A stretch of DNA of 64,000 bases, from NCBI GenBank assembly GCA_903822825.1, contig CAIJQQ010000050.1, forward strand, positions 1 through 64,000. The letters are read 5' to 3'. The DNA comes from an uncultured Burkholderiales bacterium (GTDB taxonomy: Bacteria > Pseudomonadota > Gammaproteobacteria > Burkholderiales > Burkholderiaceae_C). Of the stretch, positions 41,466-51,204 are shown piece after piece. Every line of letters begins with the position of its first letter. Position 1 is the first letter of the stretch. The translations under genes and the position numbers were made by a program. The notes below the pieces were generated by a model. That model did no database searches. It worked only from the letters and a program-made list of their open reading frames with translations, and was not told where the DNA came from.

Positions 41466-42725
41466 TTACTTAGACTGAGTGCTGCGTTTGGCCATCCATT
41501 GACGGTAATTTCGGGTCTGTCGCAAGGTCATCACTTGCTGAGCAACCAATGCCCACAAGGGTGAAATTTGGGGGTTTGTAGCTTGGCCCTGGCTCAAGCG
41601 TTTGAGCTGGTATTTCACCCGTGCCATGGTGGCCAATGAGGCCATCACTTTGTTTTTCCAGGTGAAGGCGGTCAACTCGGCAGCAGCCTCTTTGCCTGAA
41701 CGCCAAGCCTGAGGCAATGCCGGATGAATGGCCAAAGCGGTCGCCATGCCCACCAAAGAAACGCCGCTGTCGACCACCTTGTCTGCCACGGCTTTGCGCC
41801 GAATGCCCCCGGTCACCATGAGCGGCATGCGTGCGATGGCCAACATGCCCTGAGCGAACTCCAGGAAATAGGCCTCCCGAGCCAAGGTACGACCGTCTCG
41901 GGCCTGTCCTTGCATGGCAGGAGCCTCGTAGCTGCCACCAGACAGCTCCACCACGTCCACGCTCAATGCATTGAGCATCTGCACAACTTGCTGGGCATCA
42001 TCAGGGCTGAATCCCCCCCGTTGAAAGTCCGCTGAGTTCAACTTGACCGAGACCGCAAACTGCGAAGACACTGCGGCGCGCACAGCTTTGACAATGTCGA
42101 GAAGCAATCGGACACGGTTGTCGAGGCTGCCTCCCCAAGCGTCTTGACGCAGATTGGAAATAGGCGAAAGAAATTGGCTGATGAGGTAGCCGTGGGCAGC
42201 ATGGATTTGCACGCCATTGAACCCTGCCTGCTCGGCCAGTTGCGCGGTGTGAACAAAACGATGCTGGATTTCCTCGATGTCTGCAGCGCTCATGGCTTTG
42301 GGCACCGAAAACTTGTTTGACAACTTGCCCATGTCCAACGCTACAGCAGAGGCTGACCAGGTTTCTTGACCCATAGCGGCCATCATTTGCCTCCCCGGGT
42401 GGCTGATTTGCATCCACACCTGCGCACCGCCCGAGCGCGCGACTTGCGCCCATTGTTTGAACCGGTCCAGGTGGCGCTTGTCTTCGAGTACGACGCCTCC
42501 CGGCCCGGTCATAGCACGCCGATCGACCATCACATTGCCCGTCAAGATCAAACCCGCGCCACCTTCAGCCCAGGCTTGGTAAAGCCTCAGCAAGGCATCC
42601 GAAGGGGCATGGTCGTCGTCACACATGTTCTCTTCCATGGCAGCTTTCACGATGCGGTTAGGAAGGCTGGTGCCATTGGGCAGCGTGAGAGGCGAAAAAA
42701 GATGGATGGGAGGAACGGGCAACAT
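41466..42725 (-). CDS. NADH:flavin oxidoreductase, old yellow enzyme family
   Basis: A 419-residue FMN TIM-barrel enzyme of the OYE family. Motifs: LFSPLTLPNGTSLPNRIVKAAM (N-terminal strand holding FMN), QISHPGRQM, the substrate-binding HAAHGYLISQFLSP, and LMVTGGIR near the C-terminal phosphate site. It is shorter than 2,4-dienoyl-CoA reductase, so there is no extra Fe-S/FAD domain. It reduces activated C=C bonds or similar; the substrate is unknown. ATG 42725 was chosen over a start twelve codons upstream that lies in the tRNA terminator. Confidence 0.92.
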   Translation of the reverse strand: MLPVPPIHLFSPLTLPNGTSLPNRIVKAAMEENMCDDDHAPSDALLRLYQAWAEGGAGLILTGNVMVDRRAMTGPGGVVLEDKRHLDRFKQWAQVARSGGAQVWMQISHPGRQMMAAMGQETWSASAVALDMGKLSNKFSVPKAMSAADIEEIQHRFVHTAQLAEQAGFNGVQIHAAHGYLISQFLSPISNLRQDAWGGSLDNRVRLLLDIVKAVRAAVSSQFAVSVKLNSADFQRGGFSPDDAQQVVQMLNALSVDVVELSGGSYEAPAMQGQARDGRTLAREAYFLEFAQGMLAIARMPLMVTGGIRRKAVADKVVDSGVSLVGMATALAIHPALPQAWRSGKEAAAELTAFTWKNKVMASLATMARVKYQLKRLSQGQATNPQISPLWALVAQQVMTLRQTRNYRQWMAKRSTQSK

Positions 42726-42740
42726 GTGAAGGCCTGATGA

Positions 42741-42775
42741 ATAAAAAACCCACCGACTCAATGAGTGGGTGGGTT
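42741..42775 (-). terminator. Intrinsic terminator after tRNA-Gly
   Basis: Stem AACCCACC / GGTGGGTT, continued after one mismatch by ACTCA / TGAGT, with six T following on the minus strand. It lies 35 bases past the tRNA 3' end, and just upstream of the OYE-family start. Confidence 0.88.
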
Positions 42776-42810
42776 TGGAGTTTGGTGGATGCGATCTGTC
42801 ACGACCGTTG

Positions 42811-42884
42811 TGGAGCGGGTGATGGGAATCGAACCCACGTTATTTGCTTGGGAAGCAAGAGTCCTGCCATTGAACGACACCCGC
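42811..42884 (-). tRNA. tRNA-Gly (anticodon CCC)
   Basis: A 74-base tRNA with encoded CCA. The acceptor GCGGGTG pairs with the CACCCGC before TCCA. The T-loop is GTTCGATTC. The anticodon loop is TTCCCAA with anticodon CCC, reading GGG. The outermost anticodon-stem pair is C.A, a mismatch; the other four pairs are normal. Confidence 0.95.
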
Positions 42885-42897
42885 GAAGGTTTGGAGT

Positions 42898-44379
42898 TTA
42901 CTTCAGGATGTCACCCAAGCAGAGGTATTTGAGTTCGACGTAGTCTTCGATGCCGTGGCTGGAGCCTTCGCGGCCCAGGCCCGACTGCTTGACGCCGCCA
43001 AAAGGCACATGCTCGGTGGCCAAAATGCCCACGTTGATGCCGACCATGCCGTATTCCAGCGCTTCACTCACGCGGAAGATGCGGCCCACGTCGCGGCTGT
43101 AGAAGTAGCTGGCCAGACCGAACTCGGTGTTGTTGGCCGCGTCAATCGCTTCTTGTTCGGTCTTGAACTTGAAGATGGGTGCGAAGGGGCCAAAGGTCTC
43201 TTCTTTGGCGCAGACCATGTCGGCCGTGGCATCGGCGATCACGGTGGGTTCAAAAAACTGGCCATCCATGCGCTTGCCGCCCACCAGCACACGACCGCCC
43301 TTGGCGATGGCGTCTTTCACATGGCGCTCAACTTTGTCCAGGGCTGCGGGCTCGATCAGCGGGCCTTGGTTCACGCCGTCGGCAAAGCCGTTGCCCACTT
43401 TGGCGGTGGCCTTGACTTTGGCTGCGAACTTGGTGGCGAACTCTTCGTACACGGCTTCTTGCACATAGATGCGGTTGGAGCACACGCAGGTTTGGCCCGC
43501 ATTGCGGTACTTGCTGGCAAAAGCGCCTTCGACGGCGCTGTCGATGTCGGCGTCTTCAAACACGATGAAAGGCGCGTTGCCGCCCAGCTCCAAAGACATT
43601 TTTTTCACGGTGGGGGCCGATTGCGCCATCAGGATGCGGCCGACTTCGGTGGAGCCGGTGAAGCTGATGTGGCGCACCACGTCGCTCGCGCACAGCACTT
43701 TGCCCACGGCAATCGAGTTGTCGCTGTCGGCAGTGACCATGTTCAGCACCCCGGCAGGGATGCCCGCACGGATGGCCAACTCGGCCGCAGCCAGAGCTGT
43801 GAGCGGGGTCAGCTCGGCGGGCTTGATGATGACTGGGCAGCCTGCAGCCAAGGCGGGCGCGACTTTGCGGGTGATCATGGCCAAAGGAAAGTTCCAGGGC
43901 GTGATGGCCGCGCACACACCAATCGGCTGGCGCAGCACCATGAGGCGCCGGTTGTTGTCAAACTGGGGCAGGGTTTCGCCGTTGATGCGCTTGGCTTCTT
44001 CGGCAAACCATTCGACGAAGCTGGCACCGTAGGCCACCTCGCCTTTGGCTTCAGGAAAGGGCTTGCCTTGCTCGGCGGTCATGATGCGGCCCAGGTCGTC
44101 CTGGTTGGCCATCAGCAGGTCGTACCACTTGCGCAAGATGATGCTGCGCTCTTTGGCGGTCTTGTTGCGCCAAGCGGGCCAGGCAGCATTGGCGGCGGCA
44201 ATGGCTTGCTCGGCCTCGGCAGGGCCGAGGTTGGCCACGTCCACCAAATGCTGTCCAGTGGCAGGGTCATGCACGGCAAAACGGCTTGTGCCTGCGACCC
44301 AATGGCCGTCGATCAGGGCATCTGTCTTGAGCAGGCTGGGGTCGTTCAGCTGGGCGAGGGGGGATGTCTTCATGTCCAT
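42898..44379 (-). CDS. gabD: NAD(P)-dependent succinate-semialdehyde dehydrogenase
   Basis: A 493-residue aldehyde dehydrogenase of the GabD type, oxidising succinate semialdehyde to succinate. ITPWNFPLAMITRKVAPALAAG, the catalytic Glu in SLELGGNAPF and catalytic Cys in NAGQTCVC are visible; the second Cys next to it is usual for GabD. The C-terminal EGSSHGIEDYVELKYLCLG is typical. A CAGGAGA ribosome site precedes ATG 44379. A palindrome lies in the leader. No gabT is adjacent. Confidence 0.95.
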   Translation of the reverse strand: MDMKTSPLAQLNDPSLLKTDALIDGHWVAGTSRFAVHDPATGQHLVDVANLGPAEAEQAIAAANAAWPAWRNKTAKERSIILRKWYDLLMANQDDLGRIMTAEQGKPFPEAKGEVAYGASFVEWFAEEAKRINGETLPQFDNNRRLMVLRQPIGVCAAITPWNFPLAMITRKVAPALAAGCPVIIKPAELTPLTALAAAELAIRAGIPAGVLNMVTADSDNSIAVGKVLCASDVVRHISFTGSTEVGRILMAQSAPTVKKMSLELGGNAPFIVFEDADIDSAVEGAFASKYRNAGQTCVCSNRIYVQEAVYEEFATKFAAKVKATAKVGNGFADGVNQGPLIEPAALDKVERHVKDAIAKGGRVLVGGKRMDGQFFEPTVIADATADMVCAKEETFGPFAPIFKFKTEQEAIDAANNTEFGLASYFYSRDVGRIFRVSEALEYGMVGINVGILATEHVPFGGVKQSGLGREGSSHGIEDYVELKYLCLGDILK

Positions 44380-44395
44380 GGGGGGTCTCCTGAAA

Positions 44396-44415
44396 TTATT
44401 TAATCTGTTAAATAA
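44396..44415. promoter_or_regulatory. Palindromic operator upstream of gabD
   Basis: Perfect arms TTATTTAA / TTAAATAA with a TCTG spacer, 17 bases before the gabD start. It is unusually AT-rich for this genome and well placed to block transcription. The regulator is not identifiable; no regulator gene is adjacent. Confidence 0.65.
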
Positions 44416-44492
44416 ATTGTGCCATCTTTGACAGCTTATCGCAGGCAGCCTTGACGTGCTGTCACCGGGACAACCTGACCTGCTGCGAAACT

Positions 44493-44498
44493 TATAAT
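44493..44498 (+). promoter_or_regulatory. Candidate -10 element for alaS
   Basis: An exact TATAAT lies 30 bases upstream of the alaS start in the gap between the divergent gabD and alaS genes. No good -35 hexamer is seen at the right distance. Confidence 0.4.
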
Positions 44499-44527
44499 GG
44501 CCGGTTGCACTTCAAGCAGACCAAAAC

Positions 44528-47194
44528 ATGAGCCAATCCGTCATTTCCGTTGCCGACATCCGCAAGACTTTTTTGGACTTTTTTGCGTCCAAGGGCCACA
44601 CCGTGGTGGCGTCCAGCCCCCTTGTGCCGGGAAATGACCCCACCCTGATGTTCACCAACTCGGGCATGGTCCAGTTCAAGGACGTGTTTTTGGGCTCGGA
44701 CAAGCGCTCGTATGTGCGCGCTGCATCTGTGCAAGCCTGTTTGCGTGCCGGTGGCAAGCACAACGACCTGGAAAACGTGGGCTACACCGCCCGCCACCAC
44801 ACCTTTTTCGAGATGCTGGGCAACTGGTCGTTTGGCGACTACTTCAAGCGCGAATCTCTGCAGTGGGCGTGGGAACTGCTGACCGAGGTCTACAAGCTGC
44901 CCGCCGACAAGCTGTACGCCACCGTCTACATGGAAGACGACGAGGCCCATGGCATTTGGGAAGGCATTTTTGTCAAAGCTGGTTGGACGCCCGAGCGCAT
45001 CAAGGCAGAAAACCGCATCATCCGTATCGGTGACAACAAAGGTGGCCGCTACAAGTCCGACAACTTCTGGATGATGGCCGACACCGGTCCTTGCGGTCCT
45101 TGCTCTGAAATCTTTTATGACCACGGCGCGCACATTCCCGGCGGCCCACCCGGCAGCCCCGATGAAGACGGCGACCGCTTCATCGAAATCTGGAACAACG
45201 TGTTCATGCAGTTCAACATGGACGAAACCGGCGCTGTGACGCCGCTGCCCGCGCCCTGCGTGGACACCGGCATGGGCCTGGAGCGCCTGGCCGCCATCTT
45301 GCAGCACGTTCACAGCAACTACGAGATCGACATTTTTGACGCGCTGATCAAGGCCGCATCGCGCGAAACCGGTTGCACTGACCTGAACAACAAGTCGCTG
45401 CGCGTGATCGCCGACCACATCCGCGCCACTGCCTTCTTGGTGAGTGACGGCGTGGTGCCCAGTAACGAAGGCCGCGGCTATGTGCAGCGCCGCATCATCC
45501 GCCGCGCGATTCGCCACGGTTATTTGTTGGGCCAGAAAAAACCGTTCTTTCACAAGCTGGTGCCCGATTTGGTGAAGCTCATGGGCGCGGCATACCCCAA
45601 CTTGGCTAACCAGGCCGAACGCATCACCGACATCTTGCGTGTAGAAGAAGAGCGCTTCTTTGAGACACTGCAAAGTGGCATGCAGATTCTGGATGCGGCC
45701 CTTGACGGTGGCGTGAAGGTGCTGCCCGGCGAAGTGGCTTTCAAGCTGCACGACACTTATGGCTTCCCGCTCGACCTGTCGGCCGACGTCTGCCGTGAAC
45801 GTGGTTTGACTGTGGACGAAGCTGGTTTTGCCACTGCTATGGAAAAGCAAAAAGCGCAGGCCCGTGCGGCAGGCAAGTTCAAGATGGACAAGGCGCTGGA
45901 CTACTCCGGCGCTGGCAACGACTTTGTCGGCTACGACGACCTGACGGCCAACGCCAAAGTGCTGGCCTTGTATGCCGATGGCAACGCCGTGACCGAGCTG
46001 AAAGCTGGCCAAGCAGGCGTGGTGGTGTTGGACACGACCCCGTTCTATGCCGAGTCTGGCGGTCAGGTGGGCGACCAGGGCGTGGTGCACAACGCGGGTG
46101 GCCAGTTCCACGTGGCCGACACGCTCAAGATCAAGGCCGATGTGTTTGGCCACCATGGCGAAATCCAATCTGGCAGCCTCAAGGTCGGCGACGTCGTGCA
46201 AGCCCATGTGGACTTGGGCCTGCGCGCCGCCACCGTGCGCAACCACAGCGCCACCCACCTGATGCACAAAGCCCTGCGCGAAGTGCTCGGCAGCCATGTG
46301 CAGCAAAAGGGTTCCTTGGTCAATGCCGAGCGCACCCGTTTTGACTTTGCGCACAACGCGCCTGTGACCGACGCCGAGATCCGCCAAATCGAAGCCCAAG
46401 TGAACGCCGAAATCTTGGCCAACGTGGCCGCGCAAGCGCGGGTGATGGACATTGAAAGCGCCCAAAAAACCGGTGCCATGATGCTGTTTGGCGAGAAGTA
46501 CGGCGAAACCGTGCGAGTTTTGGACATTGGCTCCAGCCGCGAACTGTGCGGTGGCACCCACGTCAAAGCCACTGGCGATATTGGCCTGTTCAAGATCGTC
46601 AGCGAGGGCGGCGTGGCCGCAGGTGTGCGCCGCATTGAAGCCGTGACCGGTGAAAACGCTTTGGCTTATCTGCAATCGCTGGAAGTCACCGTGACGCAAG
46701 CCGCAGGCTCGCTCAAGGCCCAGCCTGCCGAATTGAACGCACGCATTGCGCAGGTGCTGGACCACGTCAAGGCCCTCGAGAAAGAACTGGCTGCCGCCAA
46801 AGGCAAGCTCGCTTCGGCACAGGGCGACGAGCTGCTGACCCAAGCCGTCGACATCAAGGGCGTCAAGCTGCTGGTGGCCAAGCTGGAAGGCGCGGGCTCG
46901 GGTCCAGAGGTGGCCAAAACCTTGCGCGACACCGTGGACAAGCTCAAAGACAAGATGAAAACCGCCGTGATCGTGCTGACCGCCGTCGATGGCGACAAGG
47001 TGCAGATCGCCGCTGGCGTGACCGCAGACACCACAGGCAAAGTCAAGGCGGGTGAGCTGGCCAACTTTGTGGCTTCCCAAGTGGGCGGCAAAGGGGGCGG
47101 CAAGCCCGACATGGCGATGGCCGGTGGCACCAACGCAGCCGCTTTGCCGCAGGCCATGGCCAGCGTGCAGGCCTGGGTGACTGAACGCGTCTGA
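44528..47194 (+). CDS. alaS: Alanyl-tRNA synthetase
   Basis: An 888-residue class II synthetase that charges tRNA-Ala and edits mischarged Ser/Gly. The aminoacylation core begins [20 protein letters not shown], with motif 2 around [15 protein letters not shown] and [16 protein letters not shown]. The editing domain has [16 protein letters not shown] and CGGTHV, its zinc ligands. A C-Ala oligomerisation domain follows, ending [17 protein letters not shown]. Length is normal. REP hairpins follow immediately. Confidence 0.98.
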   Translation: MSQSVISVADIRKTFLDFFASKGHTVVASSPLVPGNDPTLMFTNSGMVQFKDVFLGSDKRSYVRAASVQACLRAGGKHNDLENVGYTARHHTFFEMLGNWSFGDYFKRESLQWAWELLTEVYKLPADKLYATVYMEDDEAHGIWEGIFVKAGWTPERIKAENRIIRIGDNKGGRYKSDNFWMMADTGPCGPCSEIFYDHGAHIPGGPPGSPDEDGDRFIEIWNNVFMQFNMDETGAVTPLPAPCVDTGMGLERLAAILQHVHSNYEIDIFDALIKAASRETGCTDLNNKSLRVIADHIRATAFLVSDGVVPSNEGRGYVQRRIIRRAIRHGYLLGQKKPFFHKLVPDLVKLMGAAYPNLANQAERITDILRVEEERFFETLQSGMQILDAALDGGVKVLPGEVAFKLHDTYGFPLDLSADVCRERGLTVDEAGFATAMEKQKAQARAAGKFKMDKALDYSGAGNDFVGYDDLTANAKVLALYADGNAVTELKAGQAGVVVLDTTPFYAESGGQVGDQGVVHNAGGQFHVADTLKIKADVFGHHGEIQSGSLKVGDVVQAHVDLGLRAATVRNHSATHLMHKALREVLGSHVQQKGSLVNAERTRFDFAHNAPVTDAEIRQIEAQVNAEILANVAAQARVMDIESAQKTGAMMLFGEKYGETVRVLDIGSSRELCGGTHVKATGDIGLFKIVSEGGVAAGVRRIEAVTGENALAYLQSLEVTVTQAAGSLKAQPAELNARIAQVLDHVKALEKELAAAKGKLASAQGDELLTQAVDIKGVKLLVAKLEGAGSGPEVAKTLRDTVDKLKDKMKTAVIVLTAVDGDKVQIAAGVTADTTGKVKAGELANFVASQVGGKGGGKPDMAMAGGTNAAALPQAMASVQAWVTERV

Positions 47195-47210
47195 CACGCA
47201 TGCTGCTTTC

Positions 47211-47276
47211 TGTAGGAGCGGCGCCCCCGCCGCAAAAAACCTTGCAAACCTTCGCGGCGAGGGTGCCGCTCCTACA
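47211..47276. repeat. Paired REP hairpins, locus C
   Basis: 47211-47235 (plus) starts TGTAGGAGC with GCGGCG / CGCCGC arms. 47252-47276 (minus) is its mirror, with one arm change that leaves a G.T-type wobble (GGTGCCGC). The pair faces inward with 16 bases between and lies between alaS and the thioredoxin gene. It reads through in frame with that gene, giving a false N-terminal extension. Confidence 0.88.
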
Positions 47277-47277
47277 G

Positions 47278-47769
47278 TTGAAATGGCTGCTGCTGTGCTT
47301 GCCGCTTGTCGCCCAAGCACAGTTTCAAAAAACCCCTTGGCCGTCCACCCAAGCCATTCCAGCCATCGACCTGGTGGACATGCAGGGTCAGCGCTGGAAC
47401 AACGAGCGCCTCAAGGGCCATGCGGTGGTGCTCAACTTCTGGGCCACCTGGTGTGCGCCCTGCAAAGAAGAAATGCCTTCGCTGCAAACCCTGCATGAGC
47501 TGGGTGGCGGCGAGCCTGTGGTCATCGGCGTGAATGTGCGTGAGACCGCTAGCCATGTAAAGCGTTATGTCAAAACCACAGGCATTGGTTTTCCGGTGCT
47601 GTTGGACCCGCAAGGCGAGCTGGCTCGCCGCTGGGGCGTGACGGTGTACCCCACCACATTTCTGATCGCTCCCGATGGCCGCGTGCGCTGGCGCATCCAG
47701 GGCGAGGTGGACTGGACGGCGGCCGAGCCTGACCGCTGGATCACGGGGCTTTCGCAGACACGGCCTTGA
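47278..47769 (+). CDS. Exported TlpA-like thioredoxin-fold protein
   Basis: A 163-residue redox protein of the TlpA/ResA group. From TTG 47278 the product begins MKWLLLCLPLVAQAQ, a good signal peptide. Then come VVLNFWATWCAPCKEEMPSLQ with the WCAPC active site (about residues 60-64), and the cis-Pro loop VTVYPTTFLI. Such proteins reduce disulfides in the periplasm, for example in cytochrome c maturation. The upstream ATG 47200 would translate the REP pair and is rejected, so a TTG start is proposed. No Shine-Dalgarno is clear. Confidence 0.85.
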   Translation: MKWLLLCLPLVAQAQFQKTPWPSTQAIPAIDLVDMQGQRWNNERLKGHAVVLNFWATWCAPCKEEMPSLQTLHELGGGEPVVIGVNVRETASHVKRYVKTTGIGFPVLLDPQGELARRWGVTVYPTTFLIAPDGRVRWRIQGEVDWTAAEPDRWITGLSQTRP

Positions 47770-47897
47770 TGCCCGATAATCGCGGGGCCCGGCGCTCCTC
47801 GCCCGGTGACCTGCCTTCGGGGCATTGGCGGCATCTGCTCAGCAATGCAGCCTCGCATGCGCCGACAGGTCTTTTGTTCCATTCCGGAGTTCCAGAC

Positions 47898-49007
47898 ATG
47901 ATCCCCGTTCGCCGTTCCTTGCTCAAAGGAGGCGCCTCGCTGGGCGCTTTCATCGCAGCGCCCACCCTCCTGCATGCACAAACCTCATCGGAACGCCGCT
48001 TTGAGCCCGTGCCAGGCCAGTGGCGCACCTTCGACATCACCACCCGAGTGGAGCTGGCCGATCCCGTCGGTCTCACACGCGTGTGGTTGCCGGTGCCCAG
48101 CATCAACGCCGAATGGCAGCAGTCGCTCGACAGCGGTTTTCAAAGCAACGGCAATTCACGCATGCTCAGTGATGGCGTTGAAGGCACCCGTTTGCTCTAC
48201 ACAGAATTTGCCGATGGCGTGAAGCCTGTGGTGGAAATCACCAGCCGCGTGCGAACCCGCAACCGCGCTGATCTGACGGGGCCTGCTGCCGCCTTTCAGC
48301 GCGAAGACGCCTCCACGCTGCGCCACTACACCCGTGCCACGGCCATGCTGCCCATCGACGGCATCGTGCGCAAGACCGCCTTGGCCGCGACCCAAGGCGC
48401 CAAGACCGACGCAGACAAAGCCCGTGCGATTTACGACTGGGTGGTGGCCAACGCCTGGCGCGAACCCAAGGTGCGCGGTTGTGGCGAGGGTGACATCAAG
48501 ACCATGCTGGAGACCGGCAACCTGGGCGGCAAGTGCGCCGACATCAATGCCTTGTTTGTGGGCCTGTGCCGTTCGGTGGGTGTGCCCGCACGCGATGTGT
48601 ATGGCATCCGACTTGTGCCCTCTGCCTTTGGCTACAAAGAGTTGTCGGGCAACCCGAGCAGCCTCAAAGGCGCGCAGCACTGCCGCGCTGAGGTTTATTT
48701 GCAAGCCCACGGCTGGGTGGCGATGGACCCGGCCGACGTGGCCAAGGTCATGCGCATGGAAACCCCCGAGTGGCTCAAGTCAACCAGCCACGCGGTGGTG
48801 GCACCGGTCTACAAGCGCCTGTTTGGCGGCTGGGAAGGCAATTGGCTGGGCTGGAACAACGCCCATGACCTGAAGCTGCCCGGTGCCAAAGAAGGCGTGC
48901 TCAACTTCCTGATGTACCCGGTGGCCGAGACCAGCGAAGGACGTGTGGACTCTTATGCCCCAGACAGCTTCAAGTACACGATTTCTGCCAGGGAAATCGT
49001 CGGCTGA
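47898..49007 (+). CDS. Exported transglutaminase-like domain protein
   Basis: A 369-residue protein. The N-terminus MIPVRRSLLKGGASLGAF is Tat-like (RRSLLK), with cleavage likely after LLHAQ. The transglutaminase-like core has the Cys of GGKCADINALFVGLCRSVGVPAR, His of GAQHCRAEVYL and Asp of VAMDPAD, a full Cys-His-Asp triad. Bacterial members are often proteases or cross-linkers of unknown target. GGAG before ATG 47898 supports this start over an in-frame TTG overlapping the thioredoxin stop. Confidence 0.88.
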   Translation: MIPVRRSLLKGGASLGAFIAAPTLLHAQTSSERRFEPVPGQWRTFDITTRVELADPVGLTRVWLPVPSINAEWQQSLDSGFQSNGNSRMLSDGVEGTRLLYTEFADGVKPVVEITSRVRTRNRADLTGPAAAFQREDASTLRHYTRATAMLPIDGIVRKTALAATQGAKTDADKARAIYDWVVANAWREPKVRGCGEGDIKTMLETGNLGGKCADINALFVGLCRSVGVPARDVYGIRLVPSAFGYKELSGNPSSLKGAQHCRAEVYLQAHGWVAMDPADVAKVMRMETPEWLKSTSHAVVAPVYKRLFGGWEGNWLGWNNAHDLKLPGAKEGVLNFLMYPVAETSEGRVDSYAPDSFKYTISAREIVG

Positions 49008-49018
49008 TCCAAGCCCTG

Positions 49019-49936
49019 TCAGGGCTGGATGCGCAAGCTCCGACCGCTTGAGAATCGCCTTGACTGGCCCGTGACCGGGTCGGTGAAGGCGATGCTGCGG
49101 GCCAGCAACTGCAAGGGCTGGCGAAAATCCTCTTCGACGTTTGGCCCCCGCAGCACCTCGGGGTAGAACTGGTCGCCTTCGATGGGCGTGCCCAGTGACA
49201 GCATGTGCACTCGCAACTGGTGCCGTTTGCCCGTCACCGGGGTGAGTTCGTACAGTGCATGCCCGCCAGCTTCCCGCAGCAAGCGCACATGCGTTTCGCT
49301 GTTGGCTTCACCTGCCACTTCGCGCATGCGAAAGAACTGCTTGTCCTCTTCAAGCCGACTGCGGTGCACCAGCGGCAGGGCCGTGCCCGTGGGGTGGGCC
49401 GCCACAGCTTCGTAGCTTTTGTGGACAACGCGGTCCCGAAACAGGGCCTGATAGGCGTTGCGGTCTTGTGGGCGTTTGCTCAGCAGCACCAGACCTGCGG
49501 TTTCGCGGTCGATGCGGTGGATGGGTGACAGGTCAGCGCACCCGGTTTGGCGCTTGAGCCTGACCAGCAGGCTTTGCTGCACGTATTTGCCCGAGGGCGT
49601 GACGGGCATAAAGTGGGGCTTGTCGGCCACCAATAAATGATCGTCTTCAAACAGGATGGTTTCGTGCTCTGGCAAGTCGGGTTCGACGGGCATGCTGCGG
49701 TAGTAATACAGGCGTTGCCCGCTGGCATAAGTTTGTTCGTGCAAGACCGGGTGGCCATCTTCTTGCAGCACTTGGCCCGAGGTGATGCGATCGGCCCAGG
49801 TTTGCCGCGTCACTGTGTTCAGCCGTTCGCAAAGAAAATCCAGCACGGTGGGCCAGTTGCCTGCAGGCAAAGCGACCATGCTCGGGCTCACGCCCGAGCG
49901 CATCGGGATATTCGGGTTGCGGGGTGGACGGGCCAT
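49019..49936 (-). CDS. RluA-family pseudouridine synthase
   Basis: A 305-residue RNA pseudouridine synthase. An N-terminal region (about 25-80) is followed by the catalytic domain. The catalytic Asp is in the HRIDRETAGLVLL motif. Other family features are PVTGKRHQLRVHM and GTPIEGDQFYP. Which uridine in rRNA or tRNA it modifies is unknown. It is convergent with the transglutaminase gene, 11 bases away. Confidence 0.93.
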   Translation of the reverse strand: MARPPRNPNIPMRSGVSPSMVALPAGNWPTVLDFLCERLNTVTRQTWADRITSGQVLQEDGHPVLHEQTYASGQRLYYYRSMPVEPDLPEHETILFEDDHLLVADKPHFMPVTPSGKYVQQSLLVRLKRQTGCADLSPIHRIDRETAGLVLLSKRPQDRNAYQALFRDRVVHKSYEAVAAHPTGTALPLVHRSRLEEDKQFFRMREVAGEANSETHVRLLREAGGHALYELTPVTGKRHQLRVHMLSLGTPIEGDQFYPEVLRGPNVEEDFRQPLQLLARSIAFTDPVTGQSRRFSSGRSLRIQP

Positions 49937-49963
49937 GACGCCAAGAGTGTCAGGCGCGGCGCT

Positions 49964-50683
49964 TCAGACCCGGCGCAACACCAGGTCCCAGACGCCGTGG
50001 CCGAGTCGGATGCCGCGGTTTTCAAACTTGGTCAGGGGCCGGTAGTCGGGTTTGGCCGCAAAGCCATCTGCGGCGTCGCTGGTGTTCGCCAGCAGGGGCT
50101 CGGCACGGATCACGCCCATCATCTGCTCGGCATAGGGCTGCCAATCGGTGGCCAGGTGCAGGTAACCACCGGGCTTGATGTGCCGCGCCAGGCGCTCAAT
50201 GAACGGCGACTGGATCAGACGGCGCTTGTGGTGGCGGCTTTTGTGCCAAGGGTCCGGAAAGAAGATGTGCACACCGTCCAGGCTGTCTTCGCCCAGCATG
50301 TGGTCCATGACCTCCACCGCGTCGTGCTGCACGATGCGGATGTTGCCGATGCTTTCTTCGCCGCAGCGCTTGAGGAGCGCCCCCACGCCGGGCTCGTGCA
50401 CCTCGCAGCACAGGAAGTTGTCATCGGGGCGTACATGCGCGATCTTGGCTGTGGCGTCGCCCATGCCAAAACCGATCTCCAAGATCAGCGGTGCTGCGCG
50501 GCCAAATGCGGCCTGCACGTCGAGCCGCTCAGCGCTGTAGGGGATGAGGAACTGCGGCCCGAACTGCTCGAAAGCCCGCACTTGGCCCGAGCCCATGCGG
50601 CCAGCCCGCAACACATAGGTTTTGATGGTGCGCATGAAAGGCGCGTCGGCCTGGGCTTGTGGGGTTTGTTCAGGCGTGGTCAT
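49964..50683 (-). CDS. trmB: tRNA (guanine-N7-)-methyltransferase
   Basis: A 239-residue SAM-dependent enzyme that methylates G46 of tRNA. The SAM site is [36 protein letters not shown] is the diagnostic TrmB block, and the C-terminal [19 protein letters not shown] completes it. ATG 50683 was chosen over an upstream TTG. It sits between a pseudouridine synthase and the vapBC pair. Confidence 0.97.
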   Translation of the reverse strand: MTTPEQTPQAQADAPFMRTIKTYVLRAGRMGSGQVRAFEQFGPQFLIPYSAERLDVQAAFGRAAPLILEIGFGMGDATAKIAHVRPDDNFLCCEVHEPGVGALLKRCGEESIGNIRIVQHDAVEVMDHMLGEDSLDGVHIFFPDPWHKSRHHKRRLIQSPFIERLARHIKPGGYLHLATDWQPYAEQMMGVIRAEPLLANTSDAADGFAAKPDYRPLTKFENRGIRLGHGVWDLVLRRV

Positions 50684-50736
50684 GGGCGGATCAGGGGTGT
50701 CCAAAACCTTGGATTATCGCGGGTCTACAGCCCAGC

Positions 50737-51204
50737 TCAGGCTGCTGCGAACGGGTTGACCAGCTTCACGCCTGCCAACACCTCGCCAGTGCCCATGTCT
50801 TCGGTCAGCAGCACAGCGCAGCCCGCAATATGGGCGCTGGCGACGATCAAGGCGTCCCAGTAGCTCAGGCTGTGTTTTTGGTGCAAGGCAAGCGCCAGGT
50901 CGATGGTGTCAGGCGTGACGGCAGACAGGTCCAGCTGGCGGTAGCAATGCAGCTGCTCACGGATGTGCTCGTGCGGCAAGCCCAGCTTGCGCAGACCGAC
51001 CTGGATGTATTCATTGAGCACCTGTGTGGACAGCACGCCCAGCCTTTCAAAGCGCAGGTGCCGGAGCAAATCGATGGCGATGCGCTGCTTGCGGGGCTCA
51101 TCGGTGCTGTCGGCATAGACCAGCACGTTGGTGTCAATGAAGCAGCGTGCCTTGGGCAGTGCCAGTAGCTGCGACCATGGGGGCGTGGGCTCAGCCGCGA
51201 TCAT
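50737..51204 (-). CDS. vapC: VapC-type PIN-domain toxin
   Basis: A 155-residue PIN-domain ribonuclease. The four acidic positions typical of the Mg2+ site are present: Asp in CFIDTNVLVYADS, Glu in STQVLNEYIQ, Asp in YWDALIVASA and Asp in LLTEDMGTG. VapC toxins cut tRNA or rRNA and are held inactive by the partner. Its start overlaps the antitoxin gene end by 14 bases. A 30-residue N-terminal extension precedes the PIN core. Confidence 0.93.
   Translation of the reverse strand: MIAAEPTPPWSQLLALPKARCFIDTNVLVYADSTDEPRKQRIAIDLLRHLRFERLGVLSTQVLNEYIQVGLRKLGLPHEHIREQLHCYRQLDLSAVTPDTIDLALALHQKHSLSYWDALIVASAHIAGCAVLLTEDMGTGEVLAGVKLVNPFAAA

Noticed and set aside
42955..44403. Long plus-strand frame opposite gabD
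   Set aside because: No ribosome site or domain; gabD is unmistakable on the other strand.
47200..47277. Upstream ATG start for the TlpA-like gene
   Set aside because: The added residues are translated REP hairpins and would bury the signal peptide.
44492..47320. 942-codon minus-strand frame opposite alaS
   Set aside because: It mirrors alaS almost exactly and has no recognisable fold; long antisense frames are common in GC-rich DNA.
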